Source: Porphyrobacter sp. (GTDB taxonomy: Bacteria; Pseudomonadota; Alphaproteobacteria; Sphingomonadales; Sphingomonadaceae). From it: a DNA stretch of 64,000 bases. Positions within the stretch are counted from its first letter, which is position 1. The number at the start of each line of letters is the position of its first letter. The translations under genes were made by a program, and so were the position numbers. The notes beneath the pieces are model-generated. The model was given only the letters and a program-made list of their open reading frames with translations. It was not told the DNA's origin and searched no databases. The stretch is from positions 1 through 64,000 of the forward strand of contig WGLN01000006.1 in the NCBI GenBank assembly GCA_016125555.1, read 5' to 3'. Below, piece after piece: positions 8,357-16,026 of this stretch.

Positions 8357-10050
8357 GCGAAGCCGAGCCGCCTGCCGATCCGCTCGACGCGGCGGTGCTG
8401 GCGGCCCGCCTGTTCCTCCTCGCTCCGCGGCTGTTCGGCGGCATGGCGCTGCGCGGAAGCAGCCCGGCTCGCGAGGCGCTGGTGGCGGCGCTGGCAGGGC
8501 GGATCGCGCTGCGCCGCCTGCCCGGCCATGTCGACGACGAGCACCTGCTGGGCGGGATCGACCTCGCCGCCAGCCTCGCCGCGGGAAAGCCCGTGCGCCA
8601 GCGCGGGCTGATCGAGGAGGCGCAGGGCGGCGCGCTCCTCGCTGGCATGGCCGAGCGGATGGATGCCGGCATCGCCGGGCGTTTGTCGCAGGCGCTCGAC
8701 GAGGGCCAGACGGCGCTGGTGCTGCTCGACGATGCGGTGGAGCCCGATGACGCCCCGCCTGCAAGCCTTACTGAACGGCTCGCCTTCGCCTGCGACCTGA
8801 CCCATTCGCGCCGCTGGCAAGGGGTGGAGCTTGCGCCTCCGTCGGGCCGGCTCGCCGATGTCGCACCGCTGGACGACGCCGCGATGAAGGCACTCGCCGC
8901 GACCGCCGCGATGCTGGGGGTGGACTCCTTGCGCGCGCTGATCTTTGCAGGCGAGGCAGCGCGCGGGCTCGCGGCGCTGGAGGGGCGCGGCCATGTGACG
9001 GAAGGCGACCTTTCGGGCGCCGTCCGCCTCGTCCTCGCCCCGCGTGCCACCCGCCTGCCGCCGCAGGAGGCCGAGGAGCCGCCTCCGCCCGAGGAACCCG
9101 ACCAGCCGCCCCCCGACAGCGAGCAGGACAACCACGACGAGAGCGACCGCCAGCAGCCCGAGCCCGACCTCTCCGAAATCCTCGTCGAGGCGGCCAAGGC
9201 GGCGATCCCGGCGGGGCTGCTCGACCTCTTGGCGCAGGGCAAGGCACCGCGCCGCGCATCGAGCAGCGGCACCGGGCAGAAGCGCAAGGCCGCGACCCGC
9301 GGCAAGCCCTTGGGCGCGCGCCCGGGAATGCCGCGCGGCGGGACGAAGCTCGCGCTGATCGACTCGCTTCGGGCCGCCGTGCCGTGGCAGCAGGTCCGCC
9401 GCCGCGAACAGGGCGCCGACGCGAACGCGCCGATCATCATGCGCAAGGAGGACCTGCGCATCCGCCGTTTCGAGGAACGCGCCGCGCGCGTCACCATCTT
9501 CGCGGTCGATGCCAGCGGCTCGGCGGCGGCGGCGCGGCTGGCCGAGGCCAAGGGCGCGGTCGAACTGATGCTCGCGCAGGCCTATGTCACCCGTTCCGAG
9601 GTCGCGCTGGTCGCCTTTCGCGGCACCTCCGCCGAACTGCTCCTGCCCCCCACCCGCTCGCTGACTCGGGCGCGCCGAAGCCTTGCCGAACTGCCCGGCG
9701 GGGGCGGCACGCCGCTCGCCATGGGCCTCAACGCGGCGCGCGAGGTCGCCGAGGCGGTGATCGCGCGCGGGCGCAGCGCGGCGCTCGTCATCCTCACCGA
9801 CGGGCGCGGCAACATCGCCGCCGACGGCGCGCCGGGCCGCGCGCAGGCCAAGGAGGATGCCGAGGCCGCCGCCAAGGCCATCGCCGCGCGCGGGATCGAT
9901 GCGCTGGTGGTCGACATCTCCGCCCGCCCCGGCCCGGAAGGCGCGGCGCTGGCCGCAGCGATGGCCGGGCGCTTCCTCGCCCTGCCCCGCGCCGATGCGC
10001 GTACGCTGCAGGCTGCGATCAGCGCCGTCCAGCCACAGCTTGCCGCATGA
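8353..10050 (+). CDS. bchD: magnesium chelatase ATPase subunit D
   Basis: A 565-residue partner of BchI in the Mg-chelatase motor. The N-terminal third is an AAA+ fold without a proper Walker A, followed by a proline/acid-rich linker (about residues 237-270, with PPPPEEPDQPPPDSEQ). The C-terminal half is an integrin-I/von Willebrand A domain with the metal site DASGS at residues 386-390 and DGRGN near 480. This three-part design is characteristic of BchD/ChlD. Its ATG overlaps the bchI stop (ATGA), so translation is probably coupled. Length is close to other proteobacterial BchD proteins. Confidence 0.96.
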   Translation: MSEAEPPADPLDAAVLAARLFLLAPRLFGGMALRGSSPAREALVAALAGRIALRRLPGHVDDEHLLGGIDLAASLAAGKPVRQRGLIEEAQGGALLAGMAERMDAGIAGRLSQALDEGQTALVLLDDAVEPDDAPPASLTERLAFACDLTHSRRWQGVELAPPSGRLADVAPLDDAAMKALAATAAMLGVDSLRALIFAGEAARGLAALEGRGHVTEGDLSGAVRLVLAPRATRLPPQEAEEPPPPEEPDQPPPDSEQDNHDESDRQQPEPDLSEILVEAAKAAIPAGLLDLLAQGKAPRRASSSGTGQKRKAATRGKPLGARPGMPRGGTKLALIDSLRAAVPWQQVRRREQGADANAPIIMRKEDLRIRRFEERAARVTIFAVDASGSAAAARLAEAKGAVELMLAQAYVTRSEVALVAFRGTSAELLLPPTRSLTRARRSLAELPGGGGTPLAMGLNAAREVAEAVIARGRSAALVILTDGRGNIAADGAPGRAQAKEDAEAAAKAIAARGIDALVVDISARPGPEGAALAAAMAGRFLALPRADARTLQAAISAVQPQLAA

Positions 10051-10919
10051 GCGCGCTCGACTGGAACCGCGAAGGCCTGATCTGGCCCCATCGCGAGGCG
10101 AGCAGTTTCGTGACCGTGGGCAAGGCGCGCTGGCACGTGCAACGCATGGGGAGCGGGCCGGTGCTGCTACTGCTCCACGGCACCGGCGCCTCGGTCCATT
10201 CCTGGCGCGGGGTGATGCCGCTCCTGGCGCAGCACTACACGGTGATCGCCCCCGACCTGCCGCGCCACGCCTTCACCCGCGGCCACGATGCCTATGCGAT
10301 GAGCCTGCCCGCGATGGCGGAGGAGATCGCCGCACTATTGCGCGCGCTCGCCGTCGAACCGGTGGCAATCGTCGGCCATTCGGCAGGCGCGGCGCTGGCG
10401 CTGCAACTGGCGCTGGAGCATGGCTTTGCCGGGCCGATCGTCGGGCTGAGCGCCGCGCTGCGCCCCTTTCCCGGACCGATGGCGCAGATCTTTCCGGCGA
10501 TCGCCAAGGCGCTGTTCGTCAATCCGCTGGTGCCGCGCTTGTTCGCCGGGACCATCGACCTTGCCGGAGGCACCCGGCGGTTCATGTGGCGATCCACCGG
10601 CTCGCGCATCGATGCCGCCGGAATGGCCTGCTACCGCACGCTGCTCAAGAACCCCGAGCACGCTGGCGGGGGCCTGGCGATGATGGCGAACTGGGACCTG
10701 CCGTCCTTGCGCGAAAGGATGGGCGAGGTCCGCAACCCGCTGCTGCTGGTGCATGGCGCCAGAGACCCGGCGATCCCGCTCGAATGGGCGCGCGATGCCG
10801 CCGGCTGGCTGCCCGATGCACGGCTGGACGTGCTCGCCGGGCTCGGCCATCTTGCCCACGAGGAAGCGCCCGAGAAGGCCGCGGCGCTGATCGCCGCCTT
10901 CCTCGCCGGGCAGGACTAA
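10047..10919 (+). CDS. bchO: alpha/beta hydrolase BchO, Mg-chelatase-associated
   Basis: A 290-residue alpha/beta-hydrolase-fold protein of the BchO family. LLLLHGTGASVHSW gives the oxyanion-hole region, GHSAGAA carries the nucleophile serine, and HGARDPAIPLEW and GLGHLAHEEAPE supply the acid and histidine. BchO is always found with bchI and bchD and is thought to act in Mg-porphyrin formation, but its reaction is not established. The ATG overlaps the bchD stop by four bases. The assignment rests on both the fold and this conserved neighbourhood. Confidence 0.94.
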   Translation: MSALDWNREGLIWPHREASSFVTVGKARWHVQRMGSGPVLLLLHGTGASVHSWRGVMPLLAQHYTVIAPDLPRHAFTRGHDAYAMSLPAMAEEIAALLRALAVEPVAIVGHSAGAALALQLALEHGFAGPIVGLSAALRPFPGPMAQIFPAIAKALFVNPLVPRLFAGTIDLAGGTRRFMWRSTGSRIDAAGMACYRTLLKNPEHAGGGLAMMANWDLPSLRERMGEVRNPLLLVHGARDPAIPLEWARDAAGWLPDARLDVLAGLGHLAHEEAPEKAAALIAAFLAGQD

Positions 10920-10930
10920 GGAGACACGCC

Positions 10931-11098
10931 ATGGCAAGCGGGACCTTCGGCTGGGTCGAACTGGTGATGTTCTACGGCCTCGCGATCGGTTTCGGCGTGT
11001 GGCAGTGGGTGGCGATGGACCGCCGGCTGAAGCGCACCCGTGCCGAGCGCGAGGCGAAGGAAGCGACCGAACGCGAGCGCGAACCGCCCGCCGACTAG
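10931..11098 (+). CDS. Small single-helix membrane protein behind bchO
   Basis: A 55-residue protein with one predicted membrane helix (about residues 8-28, around VELVMFYGLAIGFGVWQWVA) and a highly charged Arg/Glu-rich tail. A good AAGGAGA lies 7 bases before the ATG and the start is only 11 bases after the bchO stop, so it is probably the last gene of bchIDO. Its TAG stop shares the CTAG at 11095-11098 with the stop of the convergent cyoD. I do not recognise the family. It could assist Mg-chelatase at the membrane, or be a small partner of the neighbouring oxidase; both are guesses. Confidence 0.75.
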   Translation: MASGTFGWVELVMFYGLAIGFGVWQWVAMDRRLKRTRAEREAKEATEREREPPAD

Positions 11099-11505
11099 CG
11101 CGGCGCGCCGACCTCCTCGGCCGGGGCGGCTTCCACCATCGTCCCGCGCGCGAGGTGGTCCATGATCCAGATCGACCCGAACAGCACCAGCGCGCAGACC
11201 AGCACGCCGAAAGCCAGCGCAAGCACGTTGTTGGTGTCGTCCGGCCCGGTGGTGACGTGGAGGAAGAACACCAGGTGCACCCCCATCTGCGCCACCGCCA
11301 GCACGATCAGCGCCATCGGCACCGCAGGGCCCCACACAAAGGGCACGTCGAGCACCAGGAAGGACAGCCCGGTCAGCAGCGCGGCGAGCAGCAGCCCGGT
11401 GAGGTAGCTCTTCAGCCCCCCGCCGAACTCGCGCGCGTCGAGCCGTTCCTCGCCCGGCGGCGCGTCGGCGGCATCGCCCTGCTCGGTTCCGCTCGGCCCG
11501 CTCAC
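11095..11505 (-). CDS. cyoD: cytochrome o ubiquinol oxidase subunit IV
   Basis: A 136-residue membrane protein with three hydrophobic helices, matching the small CyoD subunit that helps assemble the bo-type quinol oxidase. LKSYLTGLLLAALLT, QMGVHLVFFLHV and LVLFGSIWIMDHL are the typical CyoD helices. The start is GTG at 11505, overlapping the cyoC stop in GTGA. The N-terminus has a Gly/Asp-rich stretch of about 30 residues before the first helix, longer than usual. It is the final gene of the minus-strand array and converges with the small gene behind bchO with overlapping stop codons. Confidence 0.9.
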   Translation of the reverse strand: MSGPSGTEQGDAADAPPGEERLDAREFGGGLKSYLTGLLLAALLTGLSFLVLDVPFVWGPAVPMALIVLAVAQMGVHLVFFLHVTTGPDDTNNVLALAFGVLVCALVLFGSIWIMDHLARGTMVEAAPAEEVGAPR

Positions 11506-12191
11506 CCCGCCAGCCCCAGCAGGTAAACGACGGTGAAGATCCCCACCCACACGATGTCGAGCGCGTGCCAGAACAGCGCGAAGCACATCAGCCGCCGCTC
11601 GATCGCCGGCCGGAAGCCCTTGACCGCGAGCTGCGCCATCATCGTGCCCGCCCACAGCAGGCCCGCGGCGATGTGCAGCCCGTGGAGGCCGACCAGCGCG
11701 AAAAAGGCCGAGAGGAAGGCGCTGCGCTGCGGCCCGGCGCCCTCGGCGACCAGCGTGGCGAACTCCTGCACCTCCAGCCCCAGGAACACGGCGCCGAGCA
11801 GGCCCGTGACCAGCAGCCAGCCTTGCGTGCGCAGCATCGCGCCCCGTCCCGCCGCGATGCCGGCAAGCCCGCAGGTGAAGCTCGATATCAGCAGCGCCGC
11901 GGTCTCGAGGGCGAGGCGGCGCTGTTCGAAGAGCTCTTGCGGCCCCGGACCACCGGCAAGGTCGCCCGACAGCACCGCATAGGCGGCGAAGAAGCCGGCA
12001 AACAGGATGATGTCGCTGAGCAGGTAGATCCAGAAGCCGTAGCCGACTACGGTGCGCTTGGGCGCCGGACCGCCCTCGCCGCGACCGCTCGGCCGCGCAT
12101 CGTCCCCGCCCCTGCCCTCGCCAGCGGCGTCGGCACCACCGCGCCCGCGGCCCAGCACATAGGGGTCCTCCTGCGCCTCGGCCGCGCTCAT
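11502..12191 (-). CDS. cyoC: cytochrome o ubiquinol oxidase subunit III
   Basis: A 229-residue subunit III of the haem-copper quinol oxidase with five membrane helices, as in CyoC. YGFWIYLLSDIILFAGFFAAY and LHGLHIAAGLLW are family signatures. It starts at ATG 12191, four bases inside the end of cyoB. About 45 residues at the N-terminus form a Gly/Arg/Glu-rich low-complexity extension with no equivalent in enterobacterial CyoC. Its role is unknown and it is probably disordered on the cytoplasmic side. The gene sits between cyoB and cyoD in the usual order. Confidence 0.92.
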   Translation of the reverse strand: MSAAEAQEDPYVLGRGRGGADAAGEGRGGDDARPSGRGEGGPAPKRTVVGYGFWIYLLSDIILFAGFFAAYAVLSGDLAGGPGPQELFEQRRLALETAALLISSFTCGLAGIAAGRGAMLRTQGWLLVTGLLGAVFLGLEVQEFATLVAEGAGPQRSAFLSAFFALVGLHGLHIAAGLLWAGTMMAQLAVKGFRPAIERRLMCFALFWHALDIVWVGIFTVVYLLGLAG

Positions 12192-14170
12192 GCCGCAGCC
12201 CCGCGCCGCGCGCGCTCGATCCGCGCGACCTCCTCGGCGGAGAAGGTGTCCTCGTTCTCGTCGCGCCAGGCGAAGGCGACGAAGGCGCCATAGGCGCAGA
12301 CCAGACCGAGCGCGGCGAGCCACCAGATCTGCCACACCATCGCGAAACCGATCACCGTCGCGAAGAAGGCGGTGACGAAGCCGGTGGCGCTGCGCCGCGG
12401 CATGGTGATCGGCTCGTAATCCGAAGCCGAGCGTTCCTGCTGGCTGGCGATGGCGCGTTCCTTGATCCGCCAATAGGGCTCCTCCCCGCCGACCTCGGGA
12501 AGCGTCGCGAAGTTGAAAGCGGGCGGCGGCGAGGGGGTCGCCCATTCGAGCGAGCGGCCCTCCCACGGATCGCCGGTGTCATCGCGCAAGGCATCGCGAC
12601 GACGGATGCTGACGACGAGCTGCGTGATCTGCGCCGCGACCCCGGCGATCATCACCGCCACGCCCGCCACCGAGACATAGAGCAGCGGCCCCCATTGGGC
12701 GACGGCGACGTGCTGGAGCCGCCGCGTCATGCCCTCCAGCCCGGCGATGTAGAGCGCGCCGAAGACGATCACGAACCCGGCGAGCGAGAGCCAGAAGGCG
12801 CGTTTCCCCCACCGCTCGTCGAGCGTGAAGCCGAAGGCCTTGGGAAACCAGAAGGTGTAGCCGGCAATCGCGCCGAACACGGTGCCCGAGACGATCACAT
12901 TGTGGAAATGCGCGACCAGGAACAGGCTGTTGTGGAGGATGAAATCGGCCGCGGGCACGGCCAGCAGCACGCCGGTCATCCCGCCGATGATGAAGGTGAA
13001 GAGAAAGCCCAGCGACCACAGCATCGGCGTGGGAAAGCGCAGCCGCCCCCCATACATGGTGAACAGCCAGTTGTAGATCTTCACCCCCGTGCCCACCGCG
13101 ATGATGCTGGTGGCGATCCCGAAGGCGGCGTTGACGTTCGCGCCTGCGCCCATCGTGAAGAAGTGGTGCAGCCACACCATGAAGCTGACCACGGTGATGA
13201 ACAGCGTCGCCGCGACCATCGAGCGGTATCCGAACAGCGGCTTGCCCGAGAAGGTCGCGATCACTTCCGAGAACACCCCGAAGGCCGGCAGGATCAGGAT
13301 GTAGACCTCCGGGTGGCCCCAGGCCCAGATCAGGTTGACGAACATCATCGGGCTGCCGCCCGCGGCGTTGGTGAAGAAGTGGAAGCCGAGATAGCGGTCG
13401 AGCGTCAGCATCGTCAGCGTCGCGGTGAGGATCGGGAAGGCGGCGACGATCAGCATGCTCGCGCACAGCGCGGTCCAGCAGAACATCGGCATGCGCAGGT
13501 AGCCCATCCCCGGCGCGCGGGTCTTGACGATGGTGGTGACGATGTTGATCCCCGCCATCAGCGTGCCCACCCCTCCGATCTGCACCGCCCACAGGTAGTA
13601 ATCGACCCCGACGCCCGGCGAATAGCTGCGTTCGCTGAGCGGCGCGTAGGGCAGCCAGCCGGTCCGCGCGAATTCGCCCAGCACCAGGCTGAGATTGACC
13701 AGCAGCGCCCCGCTCGCGGTCAGCCAGAAGGCGGTCGAATTGAGCCGCGGGAAGGCGACGTCGCGCACCCCGAGTTGCAGCGGGACCACGAAGTTCATCA
13801 GCCCGACCATGAAGGGCATCGCCCCGAAGAAGATCATGATCGTGCCGTGCGCGGAGAAGATCTGGTTGAAATGCTCGGGCGGCAGATAGCCGCTGCCCCC
13901 GCCCACGGTGAGCGCCTGGTGGGTGCGCATCATGATCGCATCGATGAAGCCGCGCACCAGCATCGCCAGCGCAAGCACGACATACATCACCCCGATGCGC
14001 TTGTGATCGACCGAGGTGATCCATTCGCGCCAAAGATACGGCCAGTGGCCCTTCACCGTCACCCACCCGAGCGCGGCGAGCATCAGCGCGATCGCCCCGC
14101 CCCCCGCGGCGAGCGGGATCGGCTGGTCGATCGGGATCGCCGACCAGTCGAGCTTGCCGAGCACGCTCAT
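12188..14170 (-). CDS. cyoB: cytochrome o ubiquinol oxidase subunit I
   Basis: The 660-residue catalytic subunit of a proton-pumping quinol oxidase in the inner membrane. The haem-copper ligands are visible in WGHPEVYIL (His and cross-linked Tyr), LHHFFTMG (two Cu histidines) and HFHNVIV (haem ligands). The proton-path region FNQIFSAHGTIMIFF is also present. Length fits CyoB (about 660) and the C-terminus has the extra helices of the quinol branch. It is translationally coupled to cyoA upstream and cyoC downstream. The ubiquinol-oxidising rather than cytochrome c type follows from cyoA lacking copper-A ligands. A haem O synthase (cyoE) is not in this window. Confidence 0.96.
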   Translation of the reverse strand: MSVLGKLDWSAIPIDQPIPLAAGGGAIALMLAALGWVTVKGHWPYLWREWITSVDHKRIGVMYVVLALAMLVRGFIDAIMMRTHQALTVGGGSGYLPPEHFNQIFSAHGTIMIFFGAMPFMVGLMNFVVPLQLGVRDVAFPRLNSTAFWLTASGALLVNLSLVLGEFARTGWLPYAPLSERSYSPGVGVDYYLWAVQIGGVGTLMAGINIVTTIVKTRAPGMGYLRMPMFCWTALCASMLIVAAFPILTATLTMLTLDRYLGFHFFTNAAGGSPMMFVNLIWAWGHPEVYILILPAFGVFSEVIATFSGKPLFGYRSMVAATLFITVVSFMVWLHHFFTMGAGANVNAAFGIATSIIAVGTGVKIYNWLFTMYGGRLRFPTPMLWSLGFLFTFIIGGMTGVLLAVPAADFILHNSLFLVAHFHNVIVSGTVFGAIAGYTFWFPKAFGFTLDERWGKRAFWLSLAGFVIVFGALYIAGLEGMTRRLQHVAVAQWGPLLYVSVAGVAVMIAGVAAQITQLVVSIRRRDALRDDTGDPWEGRSLEWATPSPPPAFNFATLPEVGGEEPYWRIKERAIASQQERSASDYEPITMPRRSATGFVTAFFATVIGFAMVWQIWWLAALGLVCAYGAFVAFAWRDENEDTFSAEEVARIERARRGAAA

Positions 14171-15060
14171 CCCGACACCTGCTGCCCGCCGGGTGCCGGC
14201 TTCGGACCGGCCGCGGGCGGGATGGCCTGGGTGACGATCGCGCCGAACAGACCCGGATCGACCCGGCCGAAGGCGAGCCCGCGCGCCGCATGGCCCTGCT
14301 GCGCCAGTGCGCGGTAGCTGGTGCGGTCGAGCGTTCGTCCGGTGCCGCGGATCTCCGCCGTCCAGCGCGCGAATTCCGGCGGCGGCACGGCTTGAAGCGT
14401 GAAGTGCATGTCGGCAAAGCCGTCACCGCTGAACTGGGCGGACTGCCCGTAATAGCGCCCCGGCCGGTCGGCCTGCAGGTGGAGGTGCGTCTCCATCCCG
14501 TTCATCGCGTAGATCATGCTGCCCAGCCGCGGGACGAAGAAGGCGTTCATCACGCTTGCGGAGGTCAGGCGGAAGCGGATCGGGCGCCCGGCGGGCACCA
14601 CCAGCCGGTCGACCGTCGCGATGCCCTCGTCGGGGTAGATGAACAGCCATTTCCAGTCGAGCGACACCACCTGCACCTCGAGCGCCCGACCCGCGGGGCC
14701 AAGCGGCGCCTCGGGCGCGAGGCGGTGACTGCCGATCCAGATCACCCCGGACAGGAACAGGATGACCAGCAGCGGGATCGACCAGACGACGAGCTCGATC
14801 CGCCCGGAAAACACGAATTCGGGGCGATGCTTCGCCCGCGGATTGCCGGCCCGGAACCACCACGCGAAGGCGATGATCGCGATCAGCGTCGGCACCACGA
14901 TGGCGAGCATGATCGCGAGCGCGCTCAGCAGGTTGGCGCGATTGCCCTCGGCCACCGGCCCCGCAGGGTCGAGCACGCTGGCGCCGCTGCACCCGCTCGC
15001 CAGCCCCGCCAGCGCGAGCGCCAGCGCAGCCCGCGGCACGCGCGGCGCAATGACGCTCAC
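14167..15060 (-). CDS. cyoA: cytochrome o ubiquinol oxidase subunit II
   Basis: A 297-residue subunit II with a lipoprotein-like signal ending LAGLASGC, two membrane helices and a periplasmic cupredoxin domain. SLDWKWLFIYPDEGIATV is the CyoA signature. Where cytochrome c oxidases carry the copper-A cysteines, this protein reads FSGDGFADMHF, so it is a quinol oxidase subunit. The start is GTG at 15060, overlapping the stop of the cation-efflux gene by four bases, so the oxidase operon is translationally coupled to a transporter. Quinol reduced by the PQQ dehydrogenase encoded just upstream would be a natural substrate. Confidence 0.93.
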   Translation of the reverse strand: MSVIAPRVPRAALALALAGLASGCSGASVLDPAGPVAEGNRANLLSALAIMLAIVVPTLIAIIAFAWWFRAGNPRAKHRPEFVFSGRIELVVWSIPLLVILFLSGVIWIGSHRLAPEAPLGPAGRALEVQVVSLDWKWLFIYPDEGIATVDRLVVPAGRPIRFRLTSASVMNAFFVPRLGSMIYAMNGMETHLHLQADRPGRYYGQSAQFSGDGFADMHFTLQAVPPPEFARWTAEIRGTGRTLDRTSYRALAQQGHAARGLAFGRVDPGLFGAIVTQAIPPAAGPKPAPGGQQVSG

Positions 15061-16001
15061 TTTTCCTCGCCGCCCGCCGGCGCCGCGCCGAGCGGCACTG
15101 CGTCGGCCTCCTTTTCGGGGCGCACATAGATCGACGACAGCTCGCTGAACTCCGCGCGCAGCGCCTGTTCGATCCGCTCGATCAGCGCCTCGCCCTCGCC
15201 CATGCTGAGATCGTCGGCGAAATCCGCGCTGATCGCGGCGAACACGGAGTCGGGCGCAGTGTGGACGGTGCGCACGTGATTGACCGCGGTGACCCCCTCG
15301 CTCGCGCCCACCACCTCGCGCACCCGGGTGACCATGCGATCGTCGGCGCCCTCGCCGATCAGCAGCCCCTTGGCCTCGCGCGCCAGCAGCACCGCCACCG
15401 CCGCCAGCACCGCGCCGATCGCGAGCGAGGCGACGCCGTCAATGCGCGAATCCCCGAAGCTGTGGCTCGCCCACACCCCGAGCGCGGCGATGGCGAGCCC
15501 GGTCAGCGCGGCCGAATCCTCGAACAGCACGATGAAGGTCGCCGGGTCCTTCGATGAGCGGATCGCCTGCCACCAGCCCTCCTCGCCCTTGGAGCGCGCG
15601 AACTCGCGGAGCGCGATGCTCCACGAGGTGCCCTCGAGCAGGAAGGCGACGCCGAGCACGGCGTAGTTCCAGGTCGGGTCCTTGAGCGGTTCGGGCTCCT
15701 GGATGTGCAGCCAGCCTTCATAGGCGGAAATCCCCGCCCCCAGCGCGAAGATCAGGATCGCGACCACGAAGGCCCAGAAATAGAGTTCGCGGCCATAGCC
15801 GAAGGGGTGCTTGTCGTCGGGCGGACGCTTCGCCCGGTGCTGGCCGAACAGCAGCAGCACCTGGTTGCCGGTGTCGACCAGCGAGTGGAACCCTTCCGAG
15901 ATCATCGAGGAGGACCCGGTGAATCCCGCCGCGACGAACTTCGCGATGGCGATGCCGAGGTTCGCGGCGAGCGCCCCGTACAGCACGATGTTCTCGCGCA
16001 T
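15057..16001 (-). CDS. cation diffusion facilitator family transporter
   Basis: A 314-residue cation-efflux protein with about six membrane helices and a C-terminal cytoplasmic domain. The sequence SEGFHSLVDTGNQ in the second helix and the later helix with SRIDGVASLAIG fit the CDF metal site of Zn/Fe/Mn exporters. The HxxxD form in the first motif does not fix the metal. It lies between the PQQ dehydrogenase and cyoA with a 25-base gap and a four-base overlap, so it is probably co-transcribed with them. Supplying or removing a metal for the oxidase is possible but not shown. Confidence 0.87.
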   Translation of the reverse strand: MRENIVLYGALAANLGIAIAKFVAAGFTGSSSMISEGFHSLVDTGNQVLLLFGQHRAKRPPDDKHPFGYGRELYFWAFVVAILIFALGAGISAYEGWLHIQEPEPLKDPTWNYAVLGVAFLLEGTSWSIALREFARSKGEEGWWQAIRSSKDPATFIVLFEDSAALTGLAIAALGVWASHSFGDSRIDGVASLAIGAVLAAVAVLLAREAKGLLIGEGADDRMVTRVREVVGASEGVTAVNHVRTVHTAPDSVFAAISADFADDLSMGEGEALIERIEQALRAEFSELSSIYVRPEKEADAVPLGAAPAGGEEK

Positions 16002-16026
16002 CAGCCCGCCCCCTCGCCCCGCGCGC

